This document shows positions 23,781 to 34,012 of a stretch of 64,000 bases of DNA, in pieces (position 1 is the first letter of the stretch; every line of letters begins with the position of its first letter). The position numbers and the translations under genes are program-made. Source of the DNA: Neckera pumila (taxonomy: Eukaryota > Streptophyta > Bryopsida > Hypnales > Neckeraceae); the NCBI GenBank assembly GCA_963969595.1, contig OZ018408.1, positions 19,093,823-19,157,822 on the forward strand, in the 5' to 3' direction. Below the pieces are notes generated by a model. That model worked only from the letters and a program-made list of their open reading frames with translations, made no database searches and had not been told where the DNA came from.

Positions 23781-24290
23781 AGCTTATTAGTTTATTTTGA
23801 AGCTGGCAAGACTATGCATTCCTAGGATAGCTCTATGTTGCTGAAATTTCAGTTTCTCTAGTGGTTTTGTAAGAGCATTGGCTGGTTGATCTTGAGTATG
23901 AATATACTGTAACCTAATTTTCCACCCTAAGATTCTTTCTCTTATAAAGTGATAATGAATCTCAATGTGCTTTAACCTTGCATGAAAAATAGGATTGGAT
24001 GAAAGTTTCATAGCACCTCACTACAAGAAAACAGTGTCCGAATTGACACATCCTAATTGACTAAAATGTCCGAATTGACAGAAAATTGACAAAATAATGT
24101 CCAAATTGACAAAAAAATGTCCGAATTGACACTGCTCCCTTGTAGTGCCTTGATTGTTATAGTATAGTGTGATACTAGAATGTTGAGCTGGAGAACTGGT
24201 GACGTCAAGCGAATATGTGGGGGCGGCTACAACTCTTGGAGAAGGCGGTATAGCCATATGGCCTCTTGAGCTCCGTCATTTAAAGCCTAA
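23781..24290 (-). pseudogene. Copia retrotransposon RNase H fragment, interrupted by a MITE
   Basis: The minus-strand frame at 24011-23787 reads NPIFHARLKHIEIHYHFIRE, then LQYIHTQDQPANALTKPL. This is the C-terminal Ty1/Copia RNase H signature (family: HARTKHIE.HYHFIRE...D..TKPL). The preceding part lies beyond the MITE at 24019-24147, where SITLYYNNQG corresponds to the family motif YCDNQGAI. The frame is broken by the insertion and further decay, so it is non-functional. Confidence 0.9.
24019..24147. mobile_element. 129-bp CACTA-type MITE with CCT target-site duplication
   Basis: Starts CACTACAAGAAAACAGTGTC and ends with the inverse (TGACACTGCTCCCTTGTAGTG). Both sides carry the 3-bp direct repeat CCT (24016-24018 and 24148-24150), the expected target duplication for CACTA elements. 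The interior repeats the unit TGTCCGAATTGACA. A longer relative lies at 29462-29632. Confidence 0.9.
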
Positions 24291-24324
24291 TATTTTGATT
24301 CAATCAATGAGCAAGAGACGATGA

Positions 24325-26246
24325 CACTATAAAAAAGCTATTTTTTTTTTTATGTCGGAGCAAAAAACATGCAATGTCCAAAGCCAAATATACTATGTCC
24401 GCGGAGACATCAAGATGTTAAAGAGAAGGATTGCGATTTCAGAAGATTTTTAAAGATGTTCCAGATGATAGTGGCAAATTTGAATGAAAACAAGTTGGTG
24501 TTACCATTGACATCGGGATTTTTGATGACATTTTTAAGGACCCATTAATGTCCAGCGAGCCGTTCGGAAAAACATAGACTGTCACGTCAGCTTTAAGAAA
24601 AAAATTTCACGGAGGATAAATCTGTGAAAATTATTTTTTTCTTGGATAAAGATTTAACCAAGGTTAAAAAGAAAGGAATCAGGTAGCCATCGGGCAGCTT
24701 TGGGGGAAAAGAAGATGACATGGCATGTCATGTGTAAATAAGTTGGCGTGGCATAAAATTATGTTGATGTAGCATGCCACGTTAGCATAGTGGGGCTATC
24801 TCTTTGCGTTTTCTACTTTTATATTGGAGATGTCTAAGTAGACGTAGAGATGTCACTAAAGACATCTTATGAAACATTGAGATGTTTTCTTGGAGATTTT
24901 TATAGACTTCTAGATGTTTTAGGAAACATAGTCACAATCAGTATGATGTCTATAGAGACATCATCAAAGCGACCTTTGAGACATGCAAAAAACATCCCGT
25001 GTTGGACGTCTGTGAGCTGCTCCACAAAAATTTAAATCCAGCGTTTTCAATGTCCCATATAGTTTGTCTTCCCCCCTACCTTTTCACTTGTATAAAGAGT
25101 TTGTCTTTGCATTATCTACACTTATATTGGAGATGTCTAAGTAGACGTAGAGATGTCACTAGAGACATCTTATAAAATGTTGAGATGTTTTCTTGGACGT
25201 TTTTGTAGACATTTAGATGTTTTAGGAAACATAATCGTGCAGTCGGTATAACGTCTATGGAAAAGTCATCAGAGCGGCCTTTGATGCATGCAAAAAACGT
25301 CCTACTGGACATCTATGTGATGCTCCACAAAAATTTAAATCCAACATTTTTAGTGTCCCATGTAGTTTGTCTTCTCCCTACCACTCCTCTTGTATAAAGA
25401 GCTTGTCTTCTTCCTTCCATAAACACACATCAAGTGACTTTTGAAGCCATGTGACATAATTGCCAATTATGATGTATTTTGTACCGCATATTGTGTATGG
25501 TATATCATGTATGATGTATAATATATGGTATATTATGTATGATGTGTAATGTATGGTATATTGTGTATGACATGTTATATTGGACATTATGACATGCATG
25601 TGGACGTCATATGAGATATGTGAAATTGTCCATATTAACATCATGCCAAATAGTGCATTCCATGACATGAATGTCTAACGTGACATAATTTTGTTCTTCT
25701 AAATCATACCAAACATTGCCAGAGGTATTCATGATGGAAAGTAGATGTTTACATTGATGTCACATAAAATCTAGACATTTATGGTGATGTCTCAAAATAT
25801 GTCTATGAAAACATCTGGGTGTCTGAGTTGATGTCTCAGAAAACGTACAGATGTCTAAGTTGACGTCTTCAAAGACAACAAGAAAATTCTTAGGCAACAA
25901 AAAAATATGCTGACGTGGCATGCCACATCATCCTTGCTAGATACCAAGTCACTTTTCCTGCCGCCACGTCATGTACCACCTCATGGATGAAAAAAATTCC
26001 TACATGGCTACCCGTGTCCCCTTGGCGCTTAGGTGGCAGCCACATGGCGGCCTTTGAGGACCCCGTTGACCCATATTTTTTGGACGTTCGGTCCCCAGCA
26101 TGCTGATATCCTACGTTAAATCTAATGTCATTTGCGAGTCTTAAGCAACGTGAAATTTTGGACGTCCGCATAGACATTTCAAAACACCACACAGGACATT
26201 AGCACGTAGAATCCAGGGATAAAAAAAACACGGGTTTCTTATAGTG
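24325..26246. mobile_element. 1.9-kb CACTA-like non-autonomous element inserted in Copia pol
   Basis: Ends are CACTATAAAAAAGC on the left and the inverse of CACTATAAGAAACC on the right (TTCTTATAGTG). Inside are many short GATGTCT/AGACATC-type units on both strands, like the subterminal transposase-binding arrays of En/Spm elements. No transposase frame was seen. It separates Copia reverse transcriptase (26.3-27.3 kb) from RNase H (23.8-24.3 kb). The flanking triplets are TGA and TCA, so a perfect target duplication is not visible. Confidence 0.65.
24797..25402. repeat. 303-bp tandem duplication inside the CACTA-like element
   Basis: Two copies with period 303 share ATATTGGAGATGTCTAAG, GACGTAGAGATGTCACTA, GATGTTTTAGGAAACATA, TGCTCCACAAAAATTTAAAT and TTGTATAAAGAG. 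The second copy shows scattered substitutions. Confidence 0.8.
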
Positions 26247-27380
26247 TCATGAGTTGTTTTTTTGATTGCCAAATGGTAGGGCCTCCAGCTAGGGTAAAGA
26301 TGGATGCCCCCATGGAGTGTCGGGTTTTTGAGCAAGAGTCCCAATCTGCATTTGTATATCCCAAAATTGTAAACAATGCTTGAGAATGATACATGATGTC
26401 GTGATCGATTGTACCCTACAGGTAATGGAAGAGATTCTTGGTGGCATTGAGTTTAGCTTGTTGGGGATTCGTCATGTAGTTGCTCAAGCAACTAACAACA
26501 TTGGTGATGTGAACCTCATGACAGTTAGAAAGATGAGCTTTCCAACCAATCAACAATAGTAATTAGAGTCTATGTATGGTGAATTCATGTTGATAATCAG
26601 GAGCTTCCTTTAGGAAGAGGGATCAGAGCTGGCTTGCAATCAGCCATGCCAAATTCTGTGAGTATGGATTTTGCGTAGTTCCGTTGATGAAGAAATATGC
26701 CCAAAATCACTTATTCGAAGGAGATGCCCAAGTAGCATTTGATTTTCCCAAGATCAATCATATTGAATTCCGCATGCAGGAACTGTTTTAACTAGGAGAC
26801 GAGACGGTCAGAGCTCCTTGTAATAAATAGGTCATCGCTGTAGAGCATCATGATAAGTGTTTCACCCTTGTGATGCATGTAATACATGTTGGGGTTGATT
26901 TGCTACGATGTAGGCCCAAGCGTTGGAGAGCTTCATTGATTTGGTCTTCCTACATACGTGGACTCTGTTTGAGACCATAGAGTGATTTGTTAAGATGACA
27001 CACAAGGTTTTCCTTTCCATGAGCTCAAAAACTGAGGGGGGGGGGGGTCATGTAAACTATTTCTTTGAGTAATCTATGTAGGAAGGCGGCTCGAACGTCC
27101 ATGTGATGAATGTCTTATCTCTTAGCAACTGCTAGTACAATGACGGTGCAGATGGCGGCCCATTTGATGACCAACGCAAATAATTCATGCCATTTTTGTC
27201 AAACTTTGTTAAAGAACTTAGGTCATCCTAGTTGGCCTTCCTAATCTCCTTATTGCATAGTCTTTGATAGATTTTGCTCATTTTTATAATAGCCAAGTGC
27301 ATGTTTTCATCTAAGATGTTCCGAATAGCCACCGGTAGAATCTAAATAACAACAACAGAAGCTGAATTAGTCATAGGCAA
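26247..27380 (-). pseudogene. Copia reverse-transcriptase fragment, decayed
   Basis: The minus strand gives, across shifting frames and stops: ELFALVIKWA, HHMDVRAAFLH, LNKSLYGLKQSP, LIMMLYSDDLFIT, EFNMIDLGKIKCYLGI and NYAKSILTEFGM. This is the ordered signature of Ty1/Copia reverse transcriptase. The YVDD active site is YSDD here, and a G11 run and in-frame stops show that it is dead. It belongs with the integrase at 34.0-34.6 kb and the RNase H at 23.8-24.3 kb as one minus-strand element broken by insertions. Confidence 0.88.
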
Positions 27381-28195
27381 GTGCAATACTTATGAGACAA
27401 TTCTCTGGAACATGCTCCAAAGCTAGTGATTCTACGCGCCACTTGTAGCACTATTGTACAGAACTTGAGGGGGGGAATGCGAGCGTGTCAATATCAAAAA
27501 GAATAGTAGAGTCTCCAATAGGGCATCCTACGCTACATTCTATGAAACAAAGTCATGTCCTTTACGATGTTGTCTTGCACCTATCCGGTCTACAAAGATA
27601 GTTTAAAGGCTAACGTCTGTTACCTCTTCCTCCTCCTATCATAACTTGTCTACTCCTACAAGTAACCAAGAATCAAAGAATCTTCTATATACGATGAAAT
27701 CTTGGCAAATCGATTTTGCTTTTGACATCCTGGCATATTTTCGACCCAAGATCACAATCCGGCGGTCGCAGATTCTTCCATTGGCCCATCTTAAGAAAGC
27801 AATTCTTGCAGGCTAACACTTGGGGTTTTTACTATTTTGTCAATGGAATGCGGAACTGAAACCTCTTTGAAAAAATCATTCTACGGGCTCATCTAGACTT
27901 TCTTCGGACTGATTTAATCAAGTAGAGCCACATGCATGATAATTTAAGCTGTTTTGGATAAGAATCCTCAAACCTTTGAACTCCCACTATTTTTTGGAGA
28001 TCTAACCTATTTACAAGTGGAATTTAGGGATATTTTAGAGATAAAAATTTATTATTGACCAAATGCTACATTGGTGTATAACAAACCTAATTTGATCTTG
28101 CACTCTTTTGGGGGCTTCTTGCGTATTTTTATAACTTAAACTGCGAAGTTCTGAAAAAAACAAAACTCTATATCCTAAGTGACAAATTAGAAGTT
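27381..28195. other. Unassigned decayed sequence
   Basis: No frame or repeat with recognisable identity in either strand. It lies between the Copia reverse transcriptase and a gag-like fragment, so it is probably degenerate transposon DNA. Confidence 0.4.
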
Positions 28196-28584
28196 CACAT
28201 CACTCTTTCTGAATCTTCCATAAAATATTCTTCCTTCAACGCTTAAGCAAAGGCTTGCCAATTGTCTCCATCCCTCTTTTGCAACTCCCTCACTTGTCTA
28301 CGAATCTCCAGAATCACAGTGAGCTCAAAGCTTGCAACCATTTCCTCCTCTGAAATCCTATTTAGCTCCAGTTCTTGTGCATAAAATCAAATGTGCCTTG
28401 ACACATTATGTCCTCAAAACTTATCCATGCGATTAACGATAGAATTGCAAAGCCTTGGTTGCCAATTTTTTCCTTCATTGCTCACCTTGTTGTTGCTTCA
28501 TTAGTAAGTTGAATGCCTCAAACATCCTCATCATGTCATCATCCAACATGCCAAGCAAGCCAACCTTTGGTCCATCATGATCTC
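28196..28584 (-). pseudogene. Decayed retrotransposon gag-like fragment
   Basis: The minus strand reads GMLDDDMMRMFEAFNLLMKQ, then after frame breaks ISEEEMVASFELTVILEIRR, QVRELQKRDGDNWQAFA, a stop, and ALKEEYFMEDSERVM. This looks like a plant retroelement gag-like domain in which a short 'DNWQAFA.ALKEEYF.EDSERV' motif is usual. The assignment is from memory of that pattern. Stops and frameshifts make it a pseudogene. It directly follows, in the same orientation, the zinc-finger-like frame of the left arm of the inverted repeat, suggesting both came from one gene. Confidence 0.5.
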
Positions 28585-28908
28585 CTAGTTCACATGAAAT
28601 GCAAAATATATGAAGAGCCCTTGATAAGTTCTTTCATAGTTGGAACTTTGCAGATTTAAGCCGGCATCTGTAGATTTCAAATCCGTTTTGCAATGCTTAA
28701 CCTTCAAAAATTTTATAATTGGACTTCCAAAGTCTTGATCTCCACTTTCAGCAATAGCTTGACCTTCTTCCCCATGCTTTTTTAGATGCCAAAGCAAAAT
28801 TGTATACTTTGCTTCCATACCTTCATCACAATCTTCACAATAGAACCATTTTCCCTCCAGAGTCCAATCCATGCCATTCTTATTAAACTTTTTCAAAGAG
28901 CTTTGAAT
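28585..28908 (-). pseudogene. Zinc-finger-like (BED/C2H2-type) reading frame, left arm of inverted repeat
   Basis: An open frame of about 107 residues with no ATG at its start, so probably a fragment. It contains WTLEGKWFYCEDC, then EAKYTILLWHLKKH: a C-x2-C...H-x3-H spacing like BED or C2H2 transposon zinc fingers. It is followed by QAIAESGDQDF and a Lys-rich stretch. The right arm at 29100-29360 encodes the same protein in opposite orientation with many amino-acid changes but no stop. It may derive from the N-terminus of the gag-like gene just downstream. Confidence 0.5.
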
Positions 28909-29358
28909 CAAACATTGGTTGATATGTCTACTACTGTTGCTTGAGGTTTATATGATGTATAGCAACGTTGACGTTGTAGTAATCACACTGCGGTTGAAGT
29001 GGCCTTGATTGGTGTGATTACTGCAACGTTGATGTAGCCATACATCCTATAAACCTCAAGCAATACTACAACTATAGTAGACATATCAACCAATGTTTGA
29101 TTCAAAGTTCTTTAACAAAGTTTGACAAAGATGGCATGAATTGGACTCTAGAGGGAAAGCAATTCTATTGTAAAGATTGTGAGGAAAGTATGGAAGCAAA
29201 GTATACAACTTTGCTTCGGCATCTAAAAAAGCATAGCGAAAAAGGTCAAGCTATTGCTAATTGTGGAGATCAAGACTTTGATAGTCCAGTTATAAAATTT
29301 TTTAAGGTTAAGCTCTGCAAAACAGATTTGAAATCTACAGATGCCAACTTAAACCTAT
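28650..29358. repeat. Large inverted repeat: two arms of about 340 bp around a 23-bp spacer
   Basis: The arms at about 28650-28988 and 29012-29358 are inverse copies, by eye 85-90% identical. Innermost pairing is AATCACAC with GTGTGATT around the spacer 28989-29011. Both arms carry the zinc-finger-like frame, head to head. Homology stops at CTTAAAYCT on both outer edges. A transcript crossing the centre would fold into a very long hairpin. Confidence 0.88.
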
Positions 29359-29360
29359 AG
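29100..29360 (+). pseudogene. Zinc-finger-like (BED/C2H2-type) reading frame, right arm of inverted repeat
   Basis: An 86-codon open frame without an initiating ATG. It contains WTLEGKQFYCKDC and EAKYTTLLRHLKKH (C-x2-C...H-x3-H), then QAIANCGDQDFDSPVIKFF and a stop just beyond the repeat edge. It mirrors the left-arm frame. A 39-bp piece of it recurs inside the Copia reverse-transcriptase remnant at 27181-27219. Confidence 0.5.
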
Positions 29361-29461
29361 ATTTTTAAATTGGATTCACCAAAGATGTCGTGAAGTTTTG
29401 CGAACGGTTCAAAAAAGCACCAAGCTCCTAGCTATAGTAGATGTTTGTAAAATGGTAGAAA

Positions 29462-29632
29462 CACTACAAGAGAGCAGTGTTAATTCGGACATTTTTTTGT
29501 CAATTTTTTGTCAATTCGGACATTATTTTGTCAATTTTTTGTCAATTCGGACATTTTTTTGACAGGATTTTGTCAATTTGGACATTTTAGTCAATTAGGA
29601 CGTGTCAATTCGGACACTGTTTTCTTGTAGTG
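29462..29632. mobile_element. 171-bp CACTA-type MITE with AAA target-site duplication
   Basis: Ends CACTACAAGAGAGCAGTGT and (inverse) CACTACAAGAAAACAGTGTC; flanked by AAA on both sides. The interior holds several TGTCAATTCGGACAT units, more than its relative at 24019-24147, so unit number varies between copies. Confidence 0.88.
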
Positions 29633-29635
29633 AAA

Positions 29636-30915
29636 GAACTATACTAACTAAAAAGCTTGATTCTAACACCTAATCTAGCAAAAAGAAATCTAGTTTTTAA
29701 CAATAAAGTGAACTGTCGTACGCGTAATCTAGGCGTAAGTATCCTTAACACAAAAATGTTCTAAGATAACAAGAAATATTGTCCCAGGGAATTTTCAGAT
29801 TGTATGTAGCATATTCTAGCTATCCGGCTTTTTTTTCTTTCTTTTTTCTCATCAACTCATCGTTTTCTAGATGCTTTCACAATCCGGAACGCAAACCCGG
29901 AACCTAACCTATCCGGAATCTGGTTTACGTCTCTTCTTCCAATCCGGTTTTCGATACCTCTGTTTTACCTTCAGAGGATCCACTAGTTGATCCTTTGAGG
30001 GGTAGGGACTTCACCACTCTGGTTCTCCTACAATTCTAACAAACACAAATAACAACACCCAAGTATTCAAGATGTTGCAGCAAGACGGAAAGATCCAGAT
30101 CCTCACAACCTCCGGATGGTGATTCCGAACAGTGGGCCACTCAGGAATATTTCACCCTCACTTACTACAACAACAGATCTCAGAGCCCGGAACAAATACG
30201 GGGGTGTAATCTTTCTAGATATTAGATGAATTCTGAGGTTGGCAGATCTTCCGGACAGGTGGGGGCTTCCTTGGGCGGGCGCTTACCTCCGCACGGGTTG
30301 ACAACCGGACTCACTTCCCCGCTACTCTATGATCCGAACTACTCTTCTAGTAATTTAAAGACACTGTGCGCAACTCCTAAGTCAACAATCCAACAATATT
30401 ACAATAGTACATTCTCGACTCAGACCGTATTATCCTAAATCCGGATTCCTCCTTACCCGTCCTTTCCTTCCAACACCCAGAATACAGATCAACACAATCC
30501 GGATACACCGATAGAGCCAAAATGCATACTCGAGGGCTCAGATTTCGAAAAAAGAATGAAATGCAATTGAATATCAACTAGGAGGGAATGAGGAGCAACT
30601 AACTTGCCCGCCCTTAAAAACGCAAAACCAAACCAAAGTCAACAGCCTAAAAGCCAAAAAAAGGGCTCCCCACAGACCGGAGCAATCACACACACACCAA
30701 GGAAATCTTGAATAAACTGGAAAGTCCTTATCCCTAAATTTCCGGAAAATGGGCCTATGCTTAGAATCCGGTTCCGGAACTTAACTATCTAAATTCTAAC
30801 CCACCTTTTATAAGTAGTTTCCTTCTAACTACTTGTCCACCCGGGATTTCTTTGAACTCCCGGCTCCCTGTTTGGCTGCCTGCTTACCGGAACTCTTCGC
30901 TGGCGTCATTTTGGT
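29636..30915 (-). mobile_element. LTR-like non-coding tail of a retroelement
   Basis: Downstream (minus strand) of the coiled-coil ORF comes about 1.2 kb of non-coding DNA rich in TCCGGA. It includes a TATAAAAGG box (near 30810) next to an AAGTAGTTAGAAGGAAACTACTT palindrome, and later C/T-rich leader-like sequence. The layout suggests an LTR with its own promoter, but no matched second LTR is in the window. Confidence 0.35.
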
Positions 30916-30918
30916 GGC

Positions 30919-32448
30919 TCAGGGCGGGTTTTGACGGGTCGCAAGAGACGTATCCTCCTCCTCCGTATCCTCCTCCTCCGTATCCTCCTCAGACTCTGAT
31001 CCTGACTCGAACTCACCAAATTCGAATTCTTCAATCTGTTGTCTCACCGGCTTCTTACCTTCCGGTTTCCACTTCTCAAATTTCCGGAGTTTCAGTTGCT
31101 TCTCAGGCTCCACAATCTCGAGTTCTTCATCCGGATCCGTGACCTCGGCCTCCACTATTTCCGTCCTCTTTTTCAACCGGATTTTCCGCTTAGTTTCCGG
31201 TTTCACCTCTGGAGTCGGATCTCCCAAGTCAATCAAATCTCTACCCCGTGCTGGTGACGGCTGCCACATGTGTGGAAATCCCTCCGGATGTTCTCTTGCC
31301 GGATTTACCGTCCCCAAACCCTTTAACAAATTTCTCCGGATCGGCAACCTCTGCTCAACCTTTCCGGTCTCCCTCGGAGACTGTGAGGAAGGTACAAAAG
31401 GGCTTACCGTTCCCCACTTCTGGAATTGACTCAAGGAAGGTGCTTTAGGTATTTTAAACAAGGATTTTAAACCTGAATCTTCTTGTGCTCCGGAAGTTTC
31501 GGCTCCGTGTTTGCCCGGGGACTCCATGAAGATATTCGGAAGTGGCCCAAAGTCGTCCTTGGCCACATCCAGATGACCCAGCAGCTGCCGCATCTCGTCC
31601 AAAACAATCTTCATCTTAGCCTTGTAGTCGACCAGGACTTGCAGCACCTTTGATCCTGTAACAATGCCATTACTCTCGAGTTTCTTCGTGTAAAGAGCGG
31701 ACCGGATAATCTGATGTTCAGGTTCTTCTACCAACACCCTCAAATCCCTAACTAACTTCAGGGATTCCGTCTCTTTCTTCCGAGCTGAGAACAACTGACC
31801 CTCCGTCCAGTGGAACTTGTTCTTGTAGTGCTCCCGTTCCTCCTTAAGCAGATCGATCTGCTTGTTCTTCTCTTGGAGTAATGCCGGATCTGGTCTTCTT
31901 TGGATCTCGTTGAAGATCTGGTCCGTCTCCACATTCAACTCCTTGGCGACGCCCATGATCACTTCTGCCATCTTGGTGTGCAACTTCCGACACTGCACCA
32001 TCCATCGGGTTCCGGCTTTATAGAAGTCGAGTTCATCGGAAGTTTCCGAAAGCGGTTGGGTCAGATACGGATTCGGTTCCGGCACATCTAGACTCGTTCT
32101 TCGTGCGTCCAGATTGGTGGTCTTTTGTCTTTTTTTCTTCTCCAGAGGCTTTGATTCCGGATCCTCCTCTTCTTCTTCTTCTTCCTCTTGCGGCGTTTCT
32201 TCCGTCGGCTTCAACTCTTCCGTGAATCCGTATTTCAGGATCTACATTCCGGTCTCATAGGCTACTTGTTCCTGCGGGGTCATAAAATCAAAATAATGGT
32301 ACATATGGAACAAGTAGGTGCTGAGCAGACTTTGCTTGGCCTTGTCGAGTTTTCCCGCCATCTTTTTCACCTTCCGGTGGATTATGGTCGCCCAGTTCAC
32401 GACCCGGCCTTCGATTGCTCCGAAAATCGTATTCGCCACCGTAACTGA
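30919..32448 (-). pseudogene. Retroelement-like coiled-coil ORF interrupted by one amber stop
   Basis: One frame from about 32448 down to 30919, broken only by a TAG at 32242-32244; about 506 codons in total. The upstream part reads ANTIFGAIEGRVVNWATIIH, then KMAGKLDKAKQSLLSTYLFH. After the stop come an acidic block (TPQEEEEEEEEDPESK), a Lys/Arg patch, a helical coiled-coil region (LLQEKNKQIDLLKEEREHYK) and a Pro/charged C-terminus with EEEDTEEEDT repeats. No Cys-rich knuckle, protease or polymerase was seen. I do not recognise the family. Composition and context suggest the structural (gag-like) protein of a retroelement. Confidence 0.5.
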
Positions 32449-32860
32449 TATAAACTAACCCGGATTTCTTTTACTTTCTTCCAATAAGGGTGGTAAGAAC
32501 CAATAAAGATGGTGTAACATGCTTATCTTTTAACTAGTAAACAGCCCACATCACAACAACATACATACCACTCTTTTTTTTAGTCTGAGCAAGCGACGTT
32601 TTCCTATGGATTTTGGACAATTGATATGGATGTGCAATGGCACATAAACATAGCAGGAGACCAAAGGTCAAACAAGGTAGTTAGTTATTTCTCTAGAAAT
32701 AAACAATGTGATAAATTGTCTTTCTAATACTAATAAGGAAGCTTTGAGCATGGTAGTTTACTAGGCAATTCAAAAAAATCATGCATGCATTTTATGTAAG
32801 CAATCCTAAACACGGTAATGATGTCAAGCTCAACATCAGGAACTACTAACTTTGTCCTCC
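32449..32860. other. Intergenic AT-rich spacer
   Basis: Nothing recognisable seen. It separates the retroelement-like ORF from the second CACTA-like element. Confidence 0.4.
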
Positions 32861-34012
32861 AATGAATGTCTGGAAGACACTCGTACTCCTCAAGGAGACA
32901 TAGAGGTGGACAACTTACTCTATCCTCCTAACGTCCTACCAGATGTCTATATATTGCCTTACAAAAACAAAATTTTTGCGTTTTAATTATCCCATATGGT
33001 TTTTCTTCCCTCCTACCACCCCACCTGCATAAAGAACTCGTCTTTTCCTCTCTATATATCAAGTGACTTTTCAAGCCACATGACATAATTGTCCAATATG
33101 GTATATTTTACATAGCATATTATGTATGGCATATTATGTATGGCGTATTATATATTATGTGTTTATGTATAGGATATTGTATATAGTGCAATATGTATTG
33201 TGTATCATGTATGGTGTATGGCAAGTTGTATTGGACATTATGAAATGCACATGTACATTATGTAGGACACGTATGATTGTGCATATTAACATCATACTAA
33301 ACATTGCAAGAGGTATTCATTGTGAAATGTAGAGCCTACATTCACGTTGCAAGACATATAGACGTTTAAGTTGATGTCTCAAAAAATGGCTAGACGTCTG
33401 AGGTGACATCTCAAAATATGTCTCAAAAAATGTCTGGACAATTGATTGGAAAATATAAAATTTGGACATCATGAAAAACATCTTTGGCTGCAACTTAGAA
33501 GTCTAATATGTCTACGATGACAATTGTTATGTTAAAATAGACATCTCAGATGACGGTATATGTTATAAAATGCACGTCTAAGTGAGCGCCACATGCGCAG
33601 AAGTGAGCATCACAAAAAGCATGTATTTGTCCTTCTTGACGTCTTTTAATACGTTCATACATTGACGTTGATGTCATTTAGAACATCACTGAAATTCTTT
33701 GATGACAGTAGAGGTTGCTTCTGAAAATGCCACGTTAGCAGCTCTGGATGCCACGTCATCCTATTTGGCCTCCACGTCAGATGCCACGTTACGGATGGAT
33801 AACAGATGAAAAATCCTCCATGTTGGCTGCCCGTGCTCACGTAGCGCTCACATGGTAGCCACATGGTGGCTTTTGAGGACTCCGTTGACCCATGTTTTTT
33901 GTGATGTCTGGTGGAAAACATATGATGTCCGAACAGATTTTGATGTTTTTGGCACGTCTGCATGGACGCAATTTTTTTGAACGTCCACGTAGATGTTGTA
34001 AAAAGTCTTAGG
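32861..34012. mobile_element. Second CACTA-like element fragment, related to 24325-26246
   Basis: Matches the second half of the 24.3-26.2 kb element in order: CATAAAGAACTCGTCTT, TCAAGTGACTTTTCAAGCCA, repeated GTATATTATGTATGG units, a run of GATGTCT/AGACGT units, then TGCCCGTGCTCACGTAGCGCT and GGACTCCGTTGACCCATGTT. No transposase is seen. The right end abuts the Copia integrase at about 34012 without an intact CACTA terminus. The left limit is approximate. Confidence 0.55.

Noticed and set aside
26440..26630. Possible separate gene between Copia pieces
   Set aside because: Minus-strand translation fits degenerate Copia reverse-transcriptase and connection sequence with stops; no independent gene is supported.
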